From: Pseudomonas cannabina
Lineage (GTDB): Bacteria > Pseudomonadota > Gammaproteobacteria > Pseudomonadales > Pseudomonadaceae
Assembly: GCF_900100365.1 (NCBI RefSeq)
Contig: NZ_FNKU01000001.1
Span: forward strand, 2,418,001 to 2,482,000
Direction of reading: 5' to 3'
Length of the DNA stretch: 64,000 bases
In this document: piece by piece, positions 48,015 to 58,557 of the stretch
Layout of the letters: each line of letters starts with the position of its first letter
Numbering within the stretch: the first letter of the stretch is position 1
Translations under genes and position numbers: made by a program
Notes under the pieces: model-generated
What the model saw: the letters and a program-made list of their open reading frames with translations, nothing else
Databases searched by the model: none
What the model was told of the DNA's origin: nothing

Positions 48015-49064
48015 TCAACGCGAGTTACGCGCCCGTTCACTGCCCACCCAGTCCGTCAACAGGCTGTATGCCACCGCCAGCAAGGTCGGGCCGATGAACA
48101 GGCCGATGAAGCCGAAGGCCAGCAGCCCGCCAAACACGCCGAGCAAGACAATCACCAGCGGCAGGTTACCGCCTCGGCTGATCAGGTAAGGCTTGAGCAC
48201 GTTGTCGACACCGCTGATGACGAACATGCCCCAGATCCCCATGAACACCGCCATGCCGTACTCGCCCTGCCAGACCAGCCAGGCGGTGGCAGGCAGCCAG
48301 ACCAATGGCGGCCCCATCGGAATCAGGCTGAACAGGAAAGTCAGAATACCCAGCACCAGTGCGCCGGGAATGCCCGCGACCAGGAAGCCGATCAGTGCCA
48401 GCACGGCTTGCGCCGCTGCAGTGCCAATGACGCCATTGACGACCCGCTGCACCGTACCCGCCACCAGATCCAGATAATACTGCGCGCGATCGCCGATCAG
48501 GCGTTCGAGCAGGCTGAGCACAAAGGCCGCCAGACGCGGGCCGTCGCGGTAGAAAAAGAAGGCGAAGACGATGCTCAGGGTCAGTTCCAGAATGCCGCCG
48601 CCAATCTGTGCACTGCGCGCCAGCAACCAGTTGCCCACCTCGCCCAGGTACGGCTTGACCGTGGTCATGAACGCCGCGCCCTGCTGATCGATGGTGGTCC
48701 AGAGCGCCACCAGCCGCTCACCCACCAGCGGAATCCCCGCCAGCCATTGCGGTGGATCGGGCAACCCGTCGACCTGAATGTTCTTGATCAATCCAGTGGC
48801 ATCGCGCACGTGGTCGGCGAGATTGAAGCCCAGCCAGACCAGTGGTGCAGCCACCAGCAGCATCCAGCACAGGCTCATCACCAGCGCGGCCAGCGACTCA
48901 CGGCCCTTGAACCAGCGCGTCAGCAGGCGCATCAGCGGCCAACTGGCAAAGGCCAGCACCGCGCCCCAGACCAGCGCCGACCAGAACGGCGCCATCACCC
49001 AGAGACAGGCACCAAACAGCGCCAGCAGCAGAATCTGCACCAACAGACGATCATTGTTGAACAT
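48015..49064 (-). CDS. AI-2E family (PerM-like) membrane protein
   Basis: A 349-aa inner-membrane protein with seven to eight hydrophobic segments and the family pattern in the last third (VLGILTFLFSLIPMGPPLVW, GVDNVLKPYLISRGGNLPL, FGGLLAFGFIGLFIGPTLLA). The family includes putative autoinducer exporters and sodium/proton transporters; the substrate cannot be told from sequence. No operon partner is evident. Confidence 0.9.
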   Translation of the reverse strand: MFNNDRLLVQILLLALFGACLWVMAPFWSALVWGAVLAFASWPLMRLLTRWFKGRESLAALVMSLCWMLLVAAPLVWLGFNLADHVRDATGLIKNIQVDGLPDPPQWLAGIPLVGERLVALWTTIDQQGAAFMTTVKPYLGEVGNWLLARSAQIGGGILELTLSIVFAFFFYRDGPRLAAFVLSLLERLIGDRAQYYLDLVAGTVQRVVNGVIGTAAAQAVLALIGFLVAGIPGALVLGILTFLFSLIPMGPPLVWLPATAWLVWQGEYGMAVFMGIWGMFVISGVDNVLKPYLISRGGNLPLVIVLLGVFGGLLAFGFIGLFIGPTLLAVAYSLLTDWVGSERARNSR

Positions 49065-49131
49065 GCGGCATCCACTAAAGAGGGTCGGAGCGTGCGAGCA
49101 TAATAGCGAAGCTGTTTATTCGCTATGGTCG

Positions 49132-49950
49132 CTAGCGGATAACCTCGATCTTGAGCCCCTTGCCCTCGGCAACCCCGGTCTCCAGCCGGGCAGCACGCAC
49201 GCCCTTGGTGATCAACGCGTCCAGCCAGGCACTGGCGCTGGGCCCGGACACTATTGCGCGCAAGCTGCTGTCCAGATTCAGGGCGCGGGACACAAGCGTG
49301 ACCCAGGCATCCTGTGGCTCGCCGACCAGCCTGGGCAGTTCCAGCTTGCCGGTGCTTTTGAGTTGGCGCAGCAGTGTGGCCGAGGTCGGCAACAGTTCGC
49401 CCAGCGGCGCGGCGGATTCGAATTGCTCGACATGCAGGTAGGCCCGACGGTTACCTCGGGTGATGCTGTAAAGCGCTACCAGCGTGTCATTTCGAGGCTC
49501 GGCCATGCGCAGCAGCAGGTAGGCCTGGCGGTCATCGGCACCATACAGCTTGGCGTTGCCGAACACTTCATTGGCCCACAGGCTGCTTTCTCCGCAATCG
49601 CGTGCCTGACACCAGAACAGCAGCTCCGCGCCCTGCTGCTGCAACGCTTCGCGGGCCGCGGTGAAGGCATCGTCGGACGTTCGCTCGGCAGGCAGTTGAT
49701 ACGTGACCGAGGTTAGCTTGCCGCGCGCGTTGACCTGTCCATCGAAACGCAACTGGCCACTGATCTTGCGGATCGAGCCGAGCGGGTAGACCCGTTCAAG
49801 CTCGGCAGCCGGCCGATAGTCGACAATTTCCGTATCGGCCAGACGCGGCAGGATATCGAGGTCGCTGCTGCCCGGCAGATCGGCCGCGCACAACGCAGCG
49901 CTGAACATCGCCGTGCACACCACAACGACGGAAATACGTGGTAAACGCAT
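49132..49950 (-). CDS. DUF4892 exported protein
   Basis: A 272-aa protein with a signal peptide (MRLPRISVVVVCTAMFSAALCA, cut before ADLPGS). The mature part matches the DUF4892 pattern as I recall it (DIEILPR-like DLDILPRLADTEIVDYRPA; ERVYPLGSIRKISGQLRFDG). Two Cys in LFWCQARDCGES may form a disulfide. I chose the Met at 49950; Met at 49962 is the alternative. Function unknown. Confidence 0.8.
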   Translation of the reverse strand: MRLPRISVVVVCTAMFSAALCAADLPGSSDLDILPRLADTEIVDYRPAAELERVYPLGSIRKISGQLRFDGQVNARGKLTSVTYQLPAERTSDDAFTAAREALQQQGAELLFWCQARDCGESSLWANEVFGNAKLYGADDRQAYLLLRMAEPRNDTLVALYSITRGNRRAYLHVEQFESAAPLGELLPTSATLLRQLKSTGKLELPRLVGEPQDAWVTLVSRALNLDSSLRAIVSGPSASAWLDALITKGVRAARLETGVAEGKGLKIEVIR

Positions 49951-50089
49951 GAGGACTCTCATTGGCGGGCAGAACAGTAACAAGAATAGAAAGAATCGCC
50001 AGCAAGGCGGTCACGAGAGACTGCGGATTGATCCATCACGGTTGACTCCTGTTTCATCCTGTCCAGCGTCGACAGTTGCCGCTTGCAAG

Positions 50090-50944
50090 TCAAGGCGCAG
50101 CGAAAAAGCGATTGATACAGTGTGCAACAGAACGTGCGCCCTGCTCGTCGTCGAGGTGCAGATGATGACCGCCGTCGAGCTGTTCGATTTCGATGGGCAG
50201 CCCGGACAGCACCTGCTGATTTTTTGCCAGCATGCCGTCCGCTGCGACCAGCAACTGTATCGGACACCGGATGCCGTGGACGAAAGCCATGGCCTGCTGC
50301 TGTGTGAGACGGGTCGCCGATGGCAGGGTCAGGCGGCTGTCGCTGCGCCAGGTATAGCCCCCGGGCACCGGCATCAGACCGCGTTGCGCCAACAACTCCG
50401 CCGCTTCGCGACTGACCGCGACCACCCCGTTCATACGCGCCTGAATCGCCCGTTCCTGATCCGCATAGACCGGTTTCTGTTTGCCCGCCAACCGGAGTTG
50501 CGCCTGCAGCGCCGCGCCCATGCGCTCGGCGGCCGAATCGGCATCGCCAGTCAAAGGAATCAGACCATCGATCAGTGCCAGCCGCGTCACACGCTCCGGC
50601 AACGACCCGGCAAGCAACACCGAAATGATGGCCCCCAGCGAATGCCCTAACAGAGCAAAACGCTGCCAGCCCAATTGCTCCGCCACCTGCAACACATCAA
50701 ACACATAGTCGGCCAGTGCATAGGAAGAACCGGCGGGCCGATGACCGGAGTGACCATGCCCGGCCAGATCGAGCGCAACAATGCGCAGCCCGGTCAGACG
50801 CGGTGCCAGCCGGGCAAAACTGTTGGCATTGTCGAGCCAGCCATGCAGCGCGATCACCGGCTGACCGTCTTCCGAGCCGAACAGACGGGCAGCCAGCTCG
50901 ATGTGGCCAAGATTCAGGCGCACTTCCTCGACCGGCCACCTCAC
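50090..50944 (-). CDS. Alpha/beta hydrolase
   Basis: A 284-aa hydrolase with oxyanion region VIALHGWLDNANSF, nucleophile elbow GHSLGA (Ser about residue 103), an acidic residue near LLVAADGML and His in LDGGHHLHLD. No signal peptide. Its start overlaps the stop of the upstream hydrolase by 4 bases, so the two are co-translated. The substrate is unknown. Confidence 0.9.
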   Translation of the reverse strand: MRWPVEEVRLNLGHIELAARLFGSEDGQPVIALHGWLDNANSFARLAPRLTGLRIVALDLAGHGHSGHRPAGSSYALADYVFDVLQVAEQLGWQRFALLGHSLGAIISVLLAGSLPERVTRLALIDGLIPLTGDADSAAERMGAALQAQLRLAGKQKPVYADQERAIQARMNGVVAVSREAAELLAQRGLMPVPGGYTWRSDSRLTLPSATRLTQQQAMAFVHGIRCPIQLLVAADGMLAKNQQVLSGLPIEIEQLDGGHHLHLDDEQGARSVAHCINRFFAAP

Positions 50945-51750
50945 GCGTGCGCCCCTTGCAGACGTCGAGCCTCCCAGCGAGTGAACAGCGATTTGAGTAG
51001 CTGCGCCGTTTCATCAGGACGCTCCAGTGGAAACATATGCCCTCCCGGCATGGACAGGTATTCGCCTTCGCGCATGCGTCTGGCCAGATAGCCATGATGC
51101 GGCATGATCACCCGGCTGTGGCGCCCGCGCACCATGGCCAGCGGCACTTTGAGCTGCCGGGACGGTAGCGGGCTGGTGTGCGGAATGCTGCGGTAGATAC
51201 TGATCTCGGTCGCCGGGTCGAAGCGCAGGCGCAACTGCTCGCCATCCTGCCGCAGTCCGTGTTGCAGATAGGCCGTCAGGCAGTCGGGATCGAAGCGGCG
51301 AAACAGGGTCTTGCCCGCGAAGTAAGCGCGCGCCGAATCCAGGTCGTCAAAGGCTTCGCGCCGCCCCAGCGTGCGCCCCGCCGGAGTGATGCGATCAATG
51401 AAACCCAGGCGCTTGGCGGCGCGTATGAACCATTGATCAGCCAGCCCCAATACCGGTGAGTCCAGCATCACCACGCCCCGATAGAGTTCCGGACAGCGCA
51501 GCGCCGCATGCAGATGCAGCACGCCGCCCAGCGAATGTCCAACCCCCCATACAGGCCCGGTCTGCTGACGAAGATGGTGGATCAGCTCATCGACGAGATT
51601 GAGCCAGTTATCGTCCACCGGAAAGCGCGGGTCATGGGCGTGCTGCTCAAGATGAGCTACCGAATATTCCGGTGTCAGTGCAGAAAACAGCTTGCCGTAG
51701 GTCGCTGAAGGAAAGCCATTGGCGTGAGCGAAAAACAAGGGTTGCGACAT
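50941..51750 (-). CDS. Alpha/beta hydrolase
   Basis: A 269-aa hydrolase beginning MSQPLFFAHANGFPSATYGK, nucleophile elbow GVGHSLGG (about residue 85), late acidic/His region SMPGGHMFPLERPDETAQLL. The Met at 51750 has GGAAG upstream. It lies directly before a second hydrolase. The N-terminal HANG motif is typical of a Pseudomonas esterase-like group; the substrate is not known. Confidence 0.9.
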   Translation of the reverse strand: MSQPLFFAHANGFPSATYGKLFSALTPEYSVAHLEQHAHDPRFPVDDNWLNLVDELIHHLRQQTGPVWGVGHSLGGVLHLHAALRCPELYRGVVMLDSPVLGLADQWFIRAAKRLGFIDRITPAGRTLGRREAFDDLDSARAYFAGKTLFRRFDPDCLTAYLQHGLRQDGEQLRLRFDPATEISIYRSIPHTSPLPSRQLKVPLAMVRGRHSRVIMPHHGYLARRMREGEYLSMPGGHMFPLERPDETAQLLKSLFTRWEARRLQGAHA

Positions 51751-51948
51751 GCCGATACTTCCATGGGCGGGCGAGTCACGATTGTGCGCAGGCGCCCTGA
51801 AAAACGGCAATGACCGGAACTGCCATCGCAGGTGACACTCCGGCCATCGGATACGTTGCTCGCGTGGAATATTCGGCAACCCGCAGAAACCGGCCTATTC
51901 AACAGTCCCGTCCAGACCTGCGATACCGCCCGTAATAGCTGAAAACAC

Positions 51949-52392
51949 TTAACTAACGGGTGGCTCCTTGCCATGCGCCACCACTACCACCGTCAGGCGT
52001 GAGATACAGCTCAGCTTGCCTTCCTCGTTACTGATGCGGATGTCCCAGACGTGAGTGGTCCGGCCTATATGCACGGGCCTGACCACCCCGGTGACGCGTC
52101 CGGCGCGCACGCCACGCAGATGGTTGGCGTTGACTTCAAGACCCACACAAAAGTATTTGCTCGAATCGACGAGCAGGTAACTGGCCATCGAACCCAGCGA
52201 TTCGGCCAGCACCACCGAAGCGCCGCCGTGCAGCAGCCCGAACGGCTGATGGGTTCGCGCATCGACCACCATGCTGGCGGTGAGTGAGTCGTCGGTGAAT
52301 GACTCGAAGCGAATATCCAGCACTTCGCCAATGGTGTTTTTCTGAGCCGCCATGAGGGCTTCGATATCGGGAGCCTGACGCCATATGCTCAT
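51949..52392 (-). CDS. Hotdog-fold thioesterase (PaaI/YbdB-like)
   Basis: A 147-aa acyl-CoA thioesterase. The catalytic motif HQPFGLLHGGASVVLAESLG contains the HGG typical of the group; the later CVGLEVNANHLRGVRAG and WDIRISNEEGKL complete the hotdog sheet. AAAAGGA precedes the Met at 52392. The natural acyl-CoA is unknown. Confidence 0.92.
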   Translation of the reverse strand: MSIWRQAPDIEALMAAQKNTIGEVLDIRFESFTDDSLTASMVVDARTHQPFGLLHGGASVVLAESLGSMASYLLVDSSKYFCVGLEVNANHLRGVRAGRVTGVVRPVHIGRTTHVWDIRISNEEGKLSCISRLTVVVVAHGKEPPVS

Positions 52393-52497
52393 GTTCAGTC
52401 CTTTTCCAGAGTGGTGCCGGCGCTTGGGGAGCGCTGGCGTTTGATGGCCGGATGTCTGCAACTACCTGCGACGGCGAAACATACTTCAAGCCATCGT

Positions 52498-52953
52498 TCA
52501 GACATGCCGAACGCTATTGAGCGTCATGCCGCCGGCGATGGCAAATTCGCCTTGCAGTTCTGCCAGACTGGCAGTGCTCATCGGCTGCGCCTGCTGCGCG
52601 CTGCCGTGTGCCAGCACACCGATCAGTTCGCCCACCAGCGGCTGATGACTGACCAGCAGCACCTCATCGACGCCCAATTTATCGAGCTGCGCCAGCACCT
52701 GACGCGGGGTACTGTCGGGCGTCAGCCAGGGTACGGTGGTGACCGGCTCGCTGAAACCCAATGCCTGGCGCACCAGCTCCGCCGTCTGCTGCGCGCGCAC
52801 ATACGGGCTGGCAATGATCCGCTGCACGGCCTTGTCACTCAGGTGAACCGCGCTCTTGAGCACTTCCTCACGGCCATGCGCGGTCAGTTCCCGCTCGGCA
52901 TCGCTGCGCGCCCGGGACTGGGCTTCGCCATGGCGCAACACCCAGACCTTCAC
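52498..52953 (-). CDS. sixA: Phosphohistidine phosphatase SixA
   Basis: A 151-aa histidine-phosphatase family protein with the catalytic RHG in WVLRHGEAQSRARSD at the N-terminus and the second His in VLLVSHQPLVGELIG. SixA removes phosphate from HPt-type phosphohistidines. Its start overlaps the stop of the DUF4389 gene by 4 bases. Confidence 0.92.
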   Translation of the reverse strand: MKVWVLRHGEAQSRARSDAERELTAHGREEVLKSAVHLSDKAVQRIIASPYVRAQQTAELVRQALGFSEPVTTVPWLTPDSTPRQVLAQLDKLGVDEVLLVSHQPLVGELIGVLAHGSAQQAQPMSTASLAELQGEFAIAGGMTLNSVRHV

Positions 52954-53294
52954 AGTTTTGGCTCTTCATCACGCACCGGGTGCGGCGCTGGCGCGACCTG
53001 ATGCGCTGCCTCGCCTTCTGGTGCGCGGGGTATTGGCCAGTCGGCAAACGGCCAAGGCTTCTGGTCACTGTGAAAGGTGCCGAAGCGCCCGATCTGCGCC
53101 AGGTACTGGCTCAGGCTGTCGCCAAAATCCATCAGGCTGCCACTGGGCGCCGCATAAATCAGACGATAGCCCAACTGCACCAGCACCACGACCGCCAATA
53201 CGATCTGCGCCACGTGCCACACGCCCAGAAACAGCAGCATCCATAAAATGCGCAGCAGGATCGACTCGTTGTTGTGGATTTTCGACTCGTTCAA
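52950..53294 (-). CDS. DUF4389 membrane protein
   Basis: A 114-aa protein with two close hydrophobic segments (LLRILWMLLFLGVWHVAQIV and following) and a DUF4389-like end (SLSQYLAQIGRFGTFHSDQK, PWPFADWP). I chose the TTG at 53294, with AGGGAG upstream and no overlap with gpsA; the frame is open further to 53372 inside gpsA. It lies between gpsA and sixA in one direction. Function unknown. Confidence 0.85.
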   Translation of the reverse strand: MNESKIHNNESILLRILWMLLFLGVWHVAQIVLAVVVLVQLGYRLIYAAPSGSLMDFGDSLSQYLAQIGRFGTFHSDQKPWPFADWPIPRAPEGEAAHQVAPAPHPVRDEEPKL

Positions 53295-53319
53295 GAGGTT
53301 CTCCCTGATCAGACTGGAT

Positions 53320-54345
53320 TCAATTAAAGCCGGTAATCGAGATGAAATCGACGTCCGTCTTCGGCTCGGCACGCATCAGCGCTTCGATGACCTGACTGAG
53401 CGTACGGCCTTCGAAAAGGATCGCATGCAGCCCGGCGACCAGCGGCATATACACCTGCACTTCCTGCGCCTTGACCTTGAGAACCTTGAGCGTGTTCACG
53501 CCCTCTGCCACTTCGCCCAGACGGGTCACCGCCTCGTCGAGCGTCAACCCCTGGCCCAGCGCGAAGCCGACCTGATAATTGCGGCTTTTGGGTGAGGAGC
53601 AGGTAACGATCAGATCGCCCACCCCTGCCAGCCCGAAAAACGTCATCGGGTTGGCGCCCTGGCTGACCGCAAAGCGTGTCATTTCCGCCAGCGCCCGGGT
53701 GATCAGCATGCTCTTGGTGTTTTCACCCATCTCCAGCGCCACTGCCATGCCGGCAATGATCGCGTAGACGTTCTTCAGCGCCCCACCCAGCTCGACGCCG
53801 AAACGGTCAGTGCTGGCATAGACGCGAAACGTGCGACCGTGCAACGCCGCCTGAACCTGCTGGCAGAGCGCCTCGTCTTCGCTGGCGACCACGGTGGCGG
53901 TCAGCGCGTGCTCGGCGATCTCGCGGGCCAGATTGGGGCCGGACAGGACGCCGATTCGCGCTTGCGGAACGATTTCTTCAAGGATCTGGCTCATCAGCTT
54001 GAAGCTCTGCGCCTCAATGCCCTTGGTCAGACTGACCAGCATTTTGCCGTTCAGGCGCTCGACGTGCGGCGACAGCACAGCGCGCAGGGCACTCGAGGGC
54101 AAGGCGACGAAAATCAGTTCGCTGCCGCCGATCACAGCGGTCAGGTCAGTGGCCGGCTCGACTTCCGGACGGACTTTGATGCCCTTCAGGTAACGAGGAT
54201 TTTCGCGATTCACTCGAATGGCCTCCGCCTGCTCGGGATCGCGCATCCACTGGCGGACCTGGTGACCATTTTCGGCCAGCAGATTTGCGATGGCAGTGCC
54301 GAAGCTGCCACCACCAAGAACCGCGACAGGTTGCTGTGTGGTCAT
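53320..54345 (-). CDS. gpsA: Glycerol-3-phosphate dehydrogenase (NAD(P)+)
   Basis: A 341-aa cytosolic enzyme that reduces dihydroxyacetone phosphate to glycerol-3-phosphate for phospholipid synthesis. Rossmann motif [19 protein letters not shown], then [25 protein letters not shown] and the catalytic Lys region [16 protein letters not shown]. The Met at 54345 (MTTQQPVAV) starts the Rossmann fold; the open frame upstream is not protein-like. Last major gene before the divergent kinase gene. Confidence 0.97.
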   Translation of the reverse strand: MTTQQPVAVLGGGSFGTAIANLLAENGHQVRQWMRDPEQAEAIRVNRENPRYLKGIKVRPEVEPATDLTAVIGGSELIFVALPSSALRAVLSPHVERLNGKMLVSLTKGIEAQSFKLMSQILEEIVPQARIGVLSGPNLAREIAEHALTATVVASEDEALCQQVQAALHGRTFRVYASTDRFGVELGGALKNVYAIIAGMAVALEMGENTKSMLITRALAEMTRFAVSQGANPMTFFGLAGVGDLIVTCSSPKSRNYQVGFALGQGLTLDEAVTRLGEVAEGVNTLKVLKVKAQEVQVYMPLVAGLHAILFEGRTLSQVIEALMRAEPKTDVDFISITGFN

Positions 54346-54632
54346 AAAAACTATCCATCCAGAGCCATTGAAAGGCGATGCAGGCATTATACGGAGCGCC
54401 ACGCTATCAGCCAGCGACAAAGGTAATTGCTGCGTACCCGCAGCGTGTCTGACCACGTGGCGGCTGGAAACCCGGGCGATCTCGGTTAACATGCGCGCAA
54501 CCCGCATGAACCCTCGCGACAGTCGGCGCCCGTTCTGGTCCGGCATTACCGATACGCGAATACCGAGCACACTGGCATGGAAGCAGCAATCGAATGGCAG
54601 GCGTATCGCCTTGTGCGCAAGGCTTGCAGCCT

Positions 54633-56552
54633 ATGACGTTTCGTCATTGGGACATCAATACCCGCACCCAGATCATCAGCCTCGGCCCGGCCCTGTTGCT
54701 GACGGTGCTGTTGATCGGCTTCTTCACCTTTGTGCGTATTCAGGATTTACGCCAGGAGCTCAATCACACCGGGCAACTGATCGCCAATCAACTGGCTCCG
54801 GCCGCAGAACCTGGCGTGGCAGCCGATGATATCGACGGCCTTAAAGTGCTGATGCGTGCCACCCTGTCGATGCCCAACGTCCGCTACGTGGAAATTCAGG
54901 ACAGCTCCAACACAGTCATGGTCTACATCGATCAACCCCGTGAAGACGAGCAGCAGACTCGCCAGATGGAAATCTTTCAGGCCCCGATCTATCCGCAGCA
55001 CGCGGCACCTCATGGTGCTCGTGCGACCAGGTCGAAGATGCCGGACAGCGCCTCGCATGACCCTCTGGGGCGGGTGCTGATAGGCATGTCCAGCGAGGCC
55101 TTCAGCCAGCGCCAGCAAGAGATACTGCTCAAAGCGGCGATCCTCGCGCTGTGTGCCTTGCTGTTTACCTTCCTGTTTGCACGGCGTCTGGCATTGAGCC
55201 TGTCCCGCCCCATCAGTGACATGGCCGGCGCCCTCGAGGCCATTCAACAAGGCGACTACCACACCCCCCTGCCCGTCAGCGACGATGCGGAACTGGGTGC
55301 ACTGGCGCGGCATATCAATGACCTGGCAGACAACCTGCACCGGACCAGCCTCGAACAGCAGCGCTCGGTGGCACAACTGATTCAGATGCGTGAAGAAGCC
55401 GAACAGGCCAACCGCGCAAAATCGGATTTTCTGGCCATGATGAGCCACGAACTGCGCACCCCTATGAATGGCGTGCTGGGCATGTTGCAGCTCATGGAAA
55501 CCACGCGCATGACCGATGAGCAAAGCGAGTACACAACACTGGCAACCGAGTCCACGGAACATTTACTGCGGGTCATCAATGACATCCTCGACTTCTCGCG
55601 AATCGAACGCGACGCCCTGCAGATGGAAGGCATCGCATTCAACCTCGCAGAGCTCGTCAGTGCGTCGACCCACGCCTTCAATCACAGCGCACTGCAACGC
55701 AAGCTGCTACTCAAGCTGCATATTCAGCCAGGGCTGGAAGCGCTGACGGTAGTCGGCGATCCGACCCGGATTCGGCAGATTCTGGTCAACCTGATCGGCA
55801 ACGCGCTCAAGTTCACCGAGCAGGGAACTGTCAGCGTGGATGCCGAATGGGCAATGCTCGACCACGACCACCTGCGCTTCACCTGCACCGTGCATGACAG
55901 CGGCATCGGCATCGAGGCCGACCGGCTGGAGTCGATGTTCGATGCATTCCGGCAGGCCGACAGTTCGATCTCCAGGCGCTATGGCGGAACCGGGCTCGGC
56001 TTGCCGATTGCCCGCACGCTGGCCGAACGCATGGGCGGCACTCTGCGGGCACAGAGCGAAGAAGGCTCAGGCTCGGTGTTCACCCTGCAAATCCCGCTGG
56101 CTGTTTCGCGCGACGTGCCCGTCGACGTCAGCGAGCAGCCTTCTGCGCTCGGCGCGCACGACGGGCAGCGCAAAATATTGCTGGTCGAAGACAATCCGGT
56201 AAATCGCACCGTGGTCCAGGCCATGCTCCACCAAATGGGTTGCGAAGTTGACGTGGCAGTCGATGGCGCCGAGGCCGTGCTCAAGGCGGGCACGGGATAT
56301 TACGCGCTGATTCTGATGGATTGCCGACTGCCGGTCATGGACGGCTACGAGGCGACCCGACGAATCAGGCAACTTTCCGGGCTCGATCGAATCCCAATCA
56401 TTGCCTTGACCGCCAATGCATTGCAGGGTGACCGGGATGCCTGTTTACAGGCTGGCATGGATGACTACCTCGCCAAACCGTTCAAACACGCTGATTTACA
56501 GAAGGTTTTGCTGCGCTGGTTGTCCTTTCGGGTAACTGCGACTGGCGATTGA
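54633..56552 (+). CDS. Hybrid sensor histidine kinase
   Basis: A 639-aa kinase. Membrane helices at about 20-38 and 170-192 flank a periplasmic domain of about 130 residues. Then HAMP, HisKA (AMMSHELRTPMNGVLGMLQL), HATPase (LVNLIGNALKFTEQG, GTGLGLPIARTLAER) and a receiver domain (LLVEDNPVNRTVVQ, phospho-Asp in LILMDCRLPVMDG, Lys in YLAKPF). There is no HPt domain, so a separate HPt protein must complete the relay. It is divergent from gpsA and upstream of fabA. The sensed signal is unknown. Confidence 0.93.
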   Translation: MTFRHWDINTRTQIISLGPALLLTVLLIGFFTFVRIQDLRQELNHTGQLIANQLAPAAEPGVAADDIDGLKVLMRATLSMPNVRYVEIQDSSNTVMVYIDQPREDEQQTRQMEIFQAPIYPQHAAPHGARATRSKMPDSASHDPLGRVLIGMSSEAFSQRQQEILLKAAILALCALLFTFLFARRLALSLSRPISDMAGALEAIQQGDYHTPLPVSDDAELGALARHINDLADNLHRTSLEQQRSVAQLIQMREEAEQANRAKSDFLAMMSHELRTPMNGVLGMLQLMETTRMTDEQSEYTTLATESTEHLLRVINDILDFSRIERDALQMEGIAFNLAELVSASTHAFNHSALQRKLLLKLHIQPGLEALTVVGDPTRIRQILVNLIGNALKFTEQGTVSVDAEWAMLDHDHLRFTCTVHDSGIGIEADRLESMFDAFRQADSSISRRYGGTGLGLPIARTLAERMGGTLRAQSEEGSGSVFTLQIPLAVSRDVPVDVSEQPSALGAHDGQRKILLVEDNPVNRTVVQAMLHQMGCEVDVAVDGAEAVLKAGTGYYALILMDCRLPVMDGYEATRRIRQLSGLDRIPIIALTANALQGDRDACLQAGMDDYLAKPFKHADLQKVLLRWLSFRVTATGD

Positions 56553-56777
56553 TGTAGAATTGCGGCAGTCTTGGCAGCCGGATAGGCCAGCAAATACGGC
56601 CGGACGACAAAATTCAGTGCACAGGTGTACTTTGATTTCGCCTGAGCTGTGACTTTCATTACAACGCAACAGTCTATGAGTAGGCTGCCGGACAGGGTTC
56701 TGACGAATCAGTCCCCCGGGACCGGCTTCGGGCCACTGGCTTTGGAACCTGCCGAACAAGATTATTGAGGAGCTCGC

Positions 56778-57293
56778 ATGACCAAACAACACGCCTTTAC
56801 CCGGGAAGACTTGCTGCGCTGCAGTCGCGGCGAGCTGTTCGGCCCAGGTAACGCGCAACTGCCCGCCCCCAACATGCTGATGGTTGATCGCATTACGCAC
56901 ATCAGCGAAGAAGGCGGCAAGTTCGGCAAGGGTGAGTTGGTCGCTGAACTGGATATCAACCCTGATCTCTGGTTCTTTGCCTGCCACTTTGAAGGCGATC
57001 CTGTCATGCCTGGCTGCCTGGGCCTCGACGCCATGTGGCAACTGGTCGGTTTTTACCTCGGCTGGCAGGGCAATCCCGGTCGTGGCCGCGCCCTGGGATC
57101 AGGCGAAGTGAAGTTTTTTGGCCAGGTTCTTCCGACTGCCCGGAAAGTCACTTATAACATTCATATCAAACGCGTCCTTAAGGGCAAGCTGAACCTGGCT
57201 ATTGCCGACGGCTCGGTGAGTGTCGACGGTCGCGAAATCTATACCGCCGAAGGCCTTCGGGTTGGCGTATTCACTTCCACTGAAAATTTCTAA
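56778..57293 (+). CDS. fabA: 3-hydroxydecanoyl-ACP dehydratase/isomerase
   Basis: A 171-aa enzyme that introduces the cis double bond at C10 in unsaturated fatty acid synthesis. The active-site His70 lies in [13 protein letters not shown] and Asp84 in [10 protein letters not shown], exactly at the family positions. GAGGAG precedes the ATG. It is followed after 10 bases by fabB, the usual fabAB operon. Confidence 0.98.
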   Translation: MTKQHAFTREDLLRCSRGELFGPGNAQLPAPNMLMVDRITHISEEGGKFGKGELVAELDINPDLWFFACHFEGDPVMPGCLGLDAMWQLVGFYLGWQGNPGRGRALGSGEVKFFGQVLPTARKVTYNIHIKRVLKGKLNLAIADGSVSVDGREIYTAEGLRVGVFTSTENF

Positions 57294-57303
57294 GGGTACT
57301 CGC

Positions 57304-58527
57304 ATGCGCCGCGTCGTTATCACTGGTCTGGGTATTGTTTCCTGCTTGGGCAATGACAAAGAAACCGTCACCGCCAACCTGCGTGCTAACCGCCCTGGCA
57401 TCCGCTTCAACCCGGAATATGCTGAGATGGGTCTGCGCAGCCAGGTGTCCGGCTCTATCGACCTGAACCTGGAAGAACTGATCGATCGCAAGATCTTCCG
57501 TTTTGTCGGCCATGCGGCTGCCTACGCCTATCTGGCGATGCAGGACGCCATCACCGACTCGGGCCTGACCGACGAGCAGGTTTCCAATGTACGTACCGGC
57601 CTGATTGCCGGTAGCGGCGGCGCGTCGACCCTGAACCAGATGGAAGCGCTTGATATCCTGCGTGAGAAAGGCGTCAAGCGCGTCGGCCCATACCGCGTCA
57701 CGCGGACCATGGGTAGCACCGTTTCGGCGTGCCTGGCCACGCCGTTCAAGATCAAAGGTGTGAACTACTCCATCTCGTCCGCCTGCGCTACCAGCGCACA
57801 CTGCATTGGCACTGCTGTCGAGCAGATTCAGCTGGGCAAGCAGGACATCGTGTTTGCCGGTGGCGGTGAAGAAGAGCACTGGAGCCAGTCGTTCCTGTTC
57901 GACGCCATGGGTGCACTGTCGACCCAGTACAACGAAACCCCGGAAAAAGCTTCCCGCGCCTACGACGCCAAACGTGACGGTTTCGTCATTGCCGGTGGCG
58001 GCGGTATGGTCGTTGTCGAAGAGCTGGAACACGCACTGGCGCGCGGCGCGAAAATCTATGCTGAAATCGTCGGCTACGGTGCTACCTCCGACGGCTACGA
58101 CATGGTTGCGCCGAGCGGTGAAGGTGCGATTCGCTGCATGCAGATGGCGCTGGCCGGTCTCGACAAGAAAGACGTCGACTACATCAACACCCACGGCACA
58201 TCGACCCCGGTCGGCGACGCCAAGGAAATGGAAGGTGTGCGCGAAGTGTTTGGTCGCGACGCCCCGGCCATCAGTTCGACCAAAAGCCTGTCCGGTCACT
58301 CGCTGGGCGCTGCCGGCGTTCACGAAGCGATCTACTGCCTGCTGATGATGGAAAACAACTTCATCGCGGGCTCGGCCAACATCGACGAGCTGGATCCGGC
58401 GATTGCCGACATGCCGATCCTGCTCAAGACGCGTGAAGACGCGAAGATCGATCTGGTCATGAGCAACAGCTTCGGCTTTGGCGGCACCAACGCTACCTTG
58501 GTACTGAAGCGCTGGGCGGGCAAGTAA
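57304..58527 (+). CDS. fabB: Beta-ketoacyl-ACP synthase I
   Basis: A 407-aa condensing enzyme that elongates the cis-3-decenoyl product of FabA. The Cys-His-His triad is in [21 protein letters not shown] and [11 protein letters not shown]. The Met at 57304 ([11 protein letters not shown]) is the family start. An IS3-family element now lies between the stop and the terminator hairpin at 59862. Confidence 0.98.
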   Translation: MRRVVITGLGIVSCLGNDKETVTANLRANRPGIRFNPEYAEMGLRSQVSGSIDLNLEELIDRKIFRFVGHAAAYAYLAMQDAITDSGLTDEQVSNVRTGLIAGSGGASTLNQMEALDILREKGVKRVGPYRVTRTMGSTVSACLATPFKIKGVNYSISSACATSAHCIGTAVEQIQLGKQDIVFAGGGEEEHWSQSFLFDAMGALSTQYNETPEKASRAYDAKRDGFVIAGGGGMVVVEELEHALARGAKIYAEIVGYGATSDGYDMVAPSGEGAIRCMQMALAGLDKKDVDYINTHGTSTPVGDAKEMEGVREVFGRDAPAISSTKSLSGHSLGAAGVHEAIYCLLMMENNFIAGSANIDELDPAIADMPILLKTREDAKIDLVMSNSFGFGGTNATLVLKRWAGK

Positions 58528-58557
58528 CACCGCCCTTTGTCTAGTCCTGAAATAGGT